Translations under genes and position numbers: made by a program
The notes under the pieces: model-generated
Databases searched by the model: none
What the model saw: only the letters and a program-made list of their open reading frames with translations
What the model was told of the DNA's origin: nothing
Shown here: positions 40,491 through 42,739 of the stretch, one piece after another
How the letters are laid out: every line of letters starts with the position of its first letter
Numbering within the stretch: position 1 is the stretch's first letter
NCBI GenBank assembly: GCA_964624555.1
Contig: CAZUXB010000020.1
Span: 1-42,739 of the forward strand
Direction: 5' to 3'
Origin: SXRF01 sp964624555
Lineage (GTDB): Bacteria; Pseudomonadota; Alphaproteobacteria; Rickettsiales; SXRF01
Length of the DNA: 42,739 nt

Positions 40491-41837
40491 ATCCCTGAAA
40501 CCATAGAAGTTAAAATTGAATCGCTCGGCGGGCTGGGCGATGGCATCGCAAGCTATAACGGCAAGCCGGTTTTTGTGCCCAAAGCAGTAGTCGGCGACAT
40601 TTTAAAAGTTCGCATCATCCATGAAACCAAAGAAGCAAAACGGGCCGAAATAGTTAATATAATAGCCCCGGGACAAAATCGCCAACCCGCTCCCTGCCCC
40701 CATTTTTCTGCATGCGGCGGCTGCACCTTGCAACAAATGCAGGAACAACCGTATCAGCAATTCAAAAAACGCATAGCAGAAAATGCAATAAAGCAAGCTG
40801 GGTTTTATATTCTTCCCCCTCTCCCTTTGGGAGAGGGCCGGGGTGAGGGCTATCACAATAAAGAAAGGGCCCTCACCCTACCCCTCTCCCAAAGGGAGAG
40901 GGAATTTATGGCTTTCCTGCCCGCCGCCTCGCGCCGCCGCGCCGAATTTAAATTGCTGGAAGAAAACAAGAAATGGTCACTGGCCTATATGGGCATACGC
41001 AGCCACAATAAAGTGGCGATAAGCACCTGCCTGATACTGGAACCATCCCTCCAGAAAATACTGCCCTTAGTGCAGGAAATGCTGGGTTCCATGACCTTTA
41101 TCAGTAATATCGAAACAGTCAGCATCACATCCGCCGATTGTGGAATTGAAGTTATATTCTCCTTAAACAAGAATGCAAAATTGCCAGGCCAGCCTAAGAT
41201 TGTTGAAACCGAACTGAAGCATATTGCAGATACCATCAAACTTGCCCGCACCAGCATAACCGATAGCAATATGCTGCCGCTGGCAACTGTTGAAAAGGGA
41301 GCAATTACCATGCGCCTCGGCAATATTGATATGAAGCTGCCGCACGATGCTTTCCTGCAGGCCACCAGCGAAGGGCAAAGGCTGCTCACCGAATTTGCCA
41401 TAAAAAACATGGAAGGGCAAAAACGGGTTGTGGATATGTTCTGCGGCATTGGCACCTATAGCGTCCCGCTGGCGAGAAATGCTATGGTTCACGCCATAGA
41501 CGACCACGCAGTAATGATAAACAACCTCAAAGCCGCTAAAATATCCGGCCTTAGTGCAGAAAAGCGTAACCTTTTCACGGAGCCACTAAAGCCAGCAGAG
41601 CTGGATAAATTTGACGCGGCAGTAATAAATCCGCCGCGGCTGGGAGCCAAGGCCCAGTGCGAGCAGATAGCGCTTTCCGCCATAAAGCAGGTGGTCATGA
41701 TCTCCTGCAACCCGGCCACCTTCGCCCGCGACGCCAAAATTCTGGGGAACGCTGGATTTAGCCTCAAAGATACGCTAACTATCGACCAATTCGTGTGGAG
41801 CCCCCACCTTGAAATAGCGGCGAGCTTTGTAAGATAA
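40491..41837 (+). CDS. rlmD: 23S rRNA (uracil-5-)-methyltransferase, RlmD/RumA family, with in-frame repeat insertion
   Basis: It makes m5U in rRNA. The TRAM domain begins EVKIESLGGLGDGIASYNGK, but no ATG, GTG or TTG precedes it in frame. ATC 40491, with AGGT upstream, is my tentative start; GTG 40575 is the first conventional codon and would remove half the TRAM domain. The Fe-S cysteines are CPHFSACGGC plus STCLIL, the SAM motif is VDMFCGIGTYSVPLA, and the catalytic Cys sits in SCNPATFARD with NPPRLGA before it. Between QAGF and FLPAASRRRAEFK, about 32 extra residues (LPLGEGRGEG ... LTLPLSQRERE) are the translated palindromic repeat 40813-40904. The 3' end has a diverged copy at 42530. RlmD versus a related TrmA-type specificity cannot be settled from sequence. 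Confidence 0.88.
   Translation: MPETIEVKIESLGGLGDGIASYNGKPVFVPKAVVGDILKVRIIHETKEAKRAEIVNIIAPGQNRQPAPCPHFSACGGCTLQQMQEQPYQQFKKRIAENAIKQAGFYILPPLPLGEGRGEGYHNKERALTLPLSQREREFMAFLPAASRRRAEFKLLEENKKWSLAYMGIRSHNKVAISTCLILEPSLQKILPLVQEMLGSMTFISNIETVSITSADCGIEVIFSLNKNAKLPGQPKIVETELKHIADTIKLARTSITDSNMLPLATVEKGAITMRLGNIDMKLPHDAFLQATSEGQRLLTEFAIKNMEGQKRVVDMFCGIGTYSVPLARNAMVHAIDDHAVMINNLKAAKISGLSAEKRNLFTEPLKPAELDKFDAAVINPPRLGAKAQCEQIALSAIKQVVMISCNPATFARDAKILGNAGFSLKDTLTIDQFVWSPHLEIAASFVR
40813..40904. repeat. Palindromic repeat inserted in frame within the methyltransferase gene
   Basis: CCCCCTCTCCCTTTGGGAGAGGG ends, with GGTGAGGGCTATCAC and GGGCCCTCACC inside: the same family as 28371 and 33790. It keeps the frame and contains no stop. 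Confidence 0.92.
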
Positions 41838-41861
41838 TAATATCCCTTGTCACAAATTAGT

Positions 41862-41879
41862 AACTATTATATAATAGTT
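41862..41879. promoter_or_regulatory. Operator-like perfect palindrome upstream of parD
   Basis: AACTATTAT-ATAATAGTT, an 18-base perfect palindrome 42 bases before parD. A candidate site for ParD autoregulation. Confidence 0.5.
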
Positions 41880-41921
41880 CGTATATATCTATATTACATA
41901 GCATTGATGTAGGGATTTACC

Positions 41922-42227
41922 GTGACAGAAATATCAAGCCATGAGCGTAAAAACACCCCAAGTTTTTCACTTAATCAGAATGAAATAGAGTTTATATCAG
42001 ATATGGTTGCCCGTGGTCGTTTTGGCAATCGCACGGAGGTTGTACGGGCAGGCCTACGCTTGTTGGAGGATTATGAAAATAACATGAAACTCCGCCGTCT
42101 GCGCGTAAAAATTGAGGAAGCATCAGTTGCTATCGCCGAAGGCAAAGGCATCAGCTATGATAACGGGACAGCATTAGCGCAAGATGTTATTGCACAAGGA
42201 GAAAAGAGATTAAATCGCGACAATTAA
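41922..42227 (+). CDS. parD: ParD-type antitoxin
   Basis: 101 residues. The ribbon-helix-helix N-terminus (SFSLNQNEIEFISDMVARGRFGNRTEVVRAGLRLLED) is typical of ParD/CopG antitoxins: it dimerises and binds its operator. A C-terminal helix (LRRLRVKIEEASVAIAEGK) wraps the toxin. It overlaps parE by 19 bases, the usual coupled order. The start is a GTG or nearby ATG: the frame opens at GTG 41922 after GTAGGG. The pair lies between the methyltransferase and a displaced copy of that gene's 3' end, which marks it as inserted cargo. Confidence 0.92.
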   Translation: MTEISSHERKNTPSFSLNQNEIEFISDMVARGRFGNRTEVVRAGLRLLEDYENNMKLRRLRVKIEEASVAIAEGKGISYDNGTALAQDVIAQGEKRLNRDN

Positions 42228-42511
42228 CCATTTCTCCGCAAGCCCGCGAAGATTTGGAAAATATCTATTTGGAAATTGCCAGAGATAATCCGCAGGCGGC
42301 TGTAGCCTTCATACAAAATCTTGCAAGCGAGATAGAAAAAATTGCTTTTCTTGGAATTACCGGCTCATCCCGGGATTGGATAAGCCAAGGGCTCCGTGCA
42401 TTTCCCTACCGCGAACGCTGCTTTTACTTCCGCATTGATGGAAACAGCTTTGTCTTGCTACGGGTTCTGCATGGCAAACAGGATATTGCCAATCAGTTCT
42501 CTGAAGACTGA
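42209..42511 (+). CDS. parE: ParE-type toxin (RelE/ParE superfamily), apparent ATT start
   Basis: About 101 residues if started at ATT 42209. The ParE N-terminus LTISPQAREDLENIYLEIARDNPQAA requires translation from upstream of 42230, but the only conventional start in frame is TTG 42254, inside that helix. ATT 42209 has AGGAG 7 bases upstream, ideal spacing. The later region GLRAFPYRERCFYFRIDGNS plus VLLRVLHGKQD is the typical ParE core. ParE proteins poison DNA gyrase. A rare ATT start would keep toxin translation below that of the antitoxin. The gene overlaps parD. Confidence 0.88.
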   Translation: MKSRQLTISPQAREDLENIYLEIARDNPQAAVAFIQNLASEIEKIAFLGITGSSRDWISQGLRAFPYRERCFYFRIDGNSFVLLRVLHGKQDIANQFSED

Positions 42512-42529
42512 GGGTGATTGCCGGAACAA

Positions 42530-42572
42530 GCTCGTGTGGAGTGTGGAGCCCCGCACCTTGAAATAGCAGCAA
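42530..42572 (+). pseudogene. Displaced 3' end of the rRNA methyltransferase gene
   Basis: TCGTGTGGAG, then a small duplication (TGTGGAG), then CCCCGCACCTTGAAATAGC followed by AGCAACCTAT. It parallels 41790-41830 of the intact gene, whose codons for VWSPHLEIAASF are matched except for synonymous GCG-to-GCA changes, two conservative codons and a one-base insertion. It lies 18 bases after parE. Confidence 0.7.
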
Positions 42573-42575
42573 CCT

Positions 42576-42660
42576 ATTCCCGCACTTGATGCGGGATCTG
42601 GGGACAAGTCCAAAGACGGAGATTTACGCCCCAGACCCCGCAATAAATGCGGGGTGACAG
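42576..42660. repeat. Palindromic repeat before lepA
   Basis: ATTCCCGCACTTGATGCGGGAT at the left, CCCCGCAATAAATGCGGGG-TGACAG at the right, with CTGGGGAC ... CCCCAGA-type inner arms. Same family as 19701. Confidence 0.82.
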
Positions 42661-42709
42661 AATTAAATAAAAACTTGCCAGTTTTCCGCAATTACTCTAG
42701 GAAAAGCGC

Positions 42710-42739
42710 ATGACTGACTTATCCAATATCCGCAATTTT
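42710..42739 (+). CDS. lepA: Start of elongation factor 4 (LepA), truncated by window end
   Basis: Only ten codons are visible, MTDLSNIRNF, from an ATG preceded by AGGAAAAGCGC. This matches the characteristic start of alphaproteobacterial LepA, where NIRNF leads into the first GTPase motif. The identification rests on this short stretch and should be confirmed with downstream sequence. Confidence 0.65.
   Translation, partial: MTDLSNIRNF

Overview
The window reads as chromosomal DNA of an uncultured alphaproteobacterium in a draft or metagenome assembly; there are three N-runs, at 6284-6293, 11095-11104 and 28895-28973. The lineage call rests on ctrA (the alphaproteobacterial cell-cycle regulator) divergent from fliI, on perfect CtrA boxes (TTAA-N7-TTAA), and on many dispersed palindromic repeats of the kind known from Rickettsiales and relatives. 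I do not name an order. Genes are short-spaced, and almost every intergenic gap holds a palindromic repeat, a terminator, or both.

Layout. 0-6.4 kb: partial tRNA-Arg, a three-hairpin repeat, a secreted small protein, glmS, a flippase-like membrane protein, an isolated terminase pair and small unknown genes. 6.4-11.8 kb: ctrA, fliI, a class III Fic AMP-transferase, a GAF hybrid histidine kinase (broken by a gap) and a DUF3617 protein. 11.9-15.4 kb: MgtA-type Mg2+ ATPase, a GIY-YIG pseudogene, and tRNA-Asn with a duplicated 3' end. 15.5-25 kb: a prepilin, malic enzyme (maeB), a lone receiver protein, malate synthase (aceB), two small orphan genes, a PagL-type lipid A deacylase and a REC-GGDEF-EAL protein. 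25-34 kb: a Tat-like protein, a lytic transglycosylase, DUF1993, a broken prepilin, and a cluster of a Wzx-like flippase, a QueC-like PP-loop protein and an LplT-like MFS carrier. 34-38.9 kb: sulfate ABC transporter genes cysT-cysW and cysA, split by a HigBA-like toxin-antitoxin module plus a DUF6941-like gene, then pgsA. 39-42.7 kb: a third prepilin, a YdcH-like protein, a 23S rRNA uracil methyltransferase, parDE, and the first codons of lepA.

How the genes fit together. maeB and aceB suit growth on C2/C4 compounds (anaplerosis and glyoxylate bypass), although no isocitrate lyase is in the window. ctrA, fliI, the hybrid kinase, the lone receiver and the c-di-GMP protein point to a motile, cell-cycle-regulated cell. 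glmS, the transglycosylase, PagL, pgsA, the flippase and the LplT-like carrier concern the envelope.

The most unusual features are structural. (1) Three paralogous prepilin genes each carry a palindromic repeat translated in frame immediately upstream of the prepilin cleavage motif. (2) Copies of gene 3' ends (aceB, pagL, the rRNA methyltransferase, tRNA-Asn) lie displaced downstream of short cargo segments; the protein-coding ones differ from the intact gene mostly at synonymous positions, as if two diverged alleles had been joined. (3) A composite three-hairpin element occurs twice, with unrelated outer-stem sequences but conserved pairing. (4) A palindromic repeat is inserted in frame inside the methyltransferase gene.
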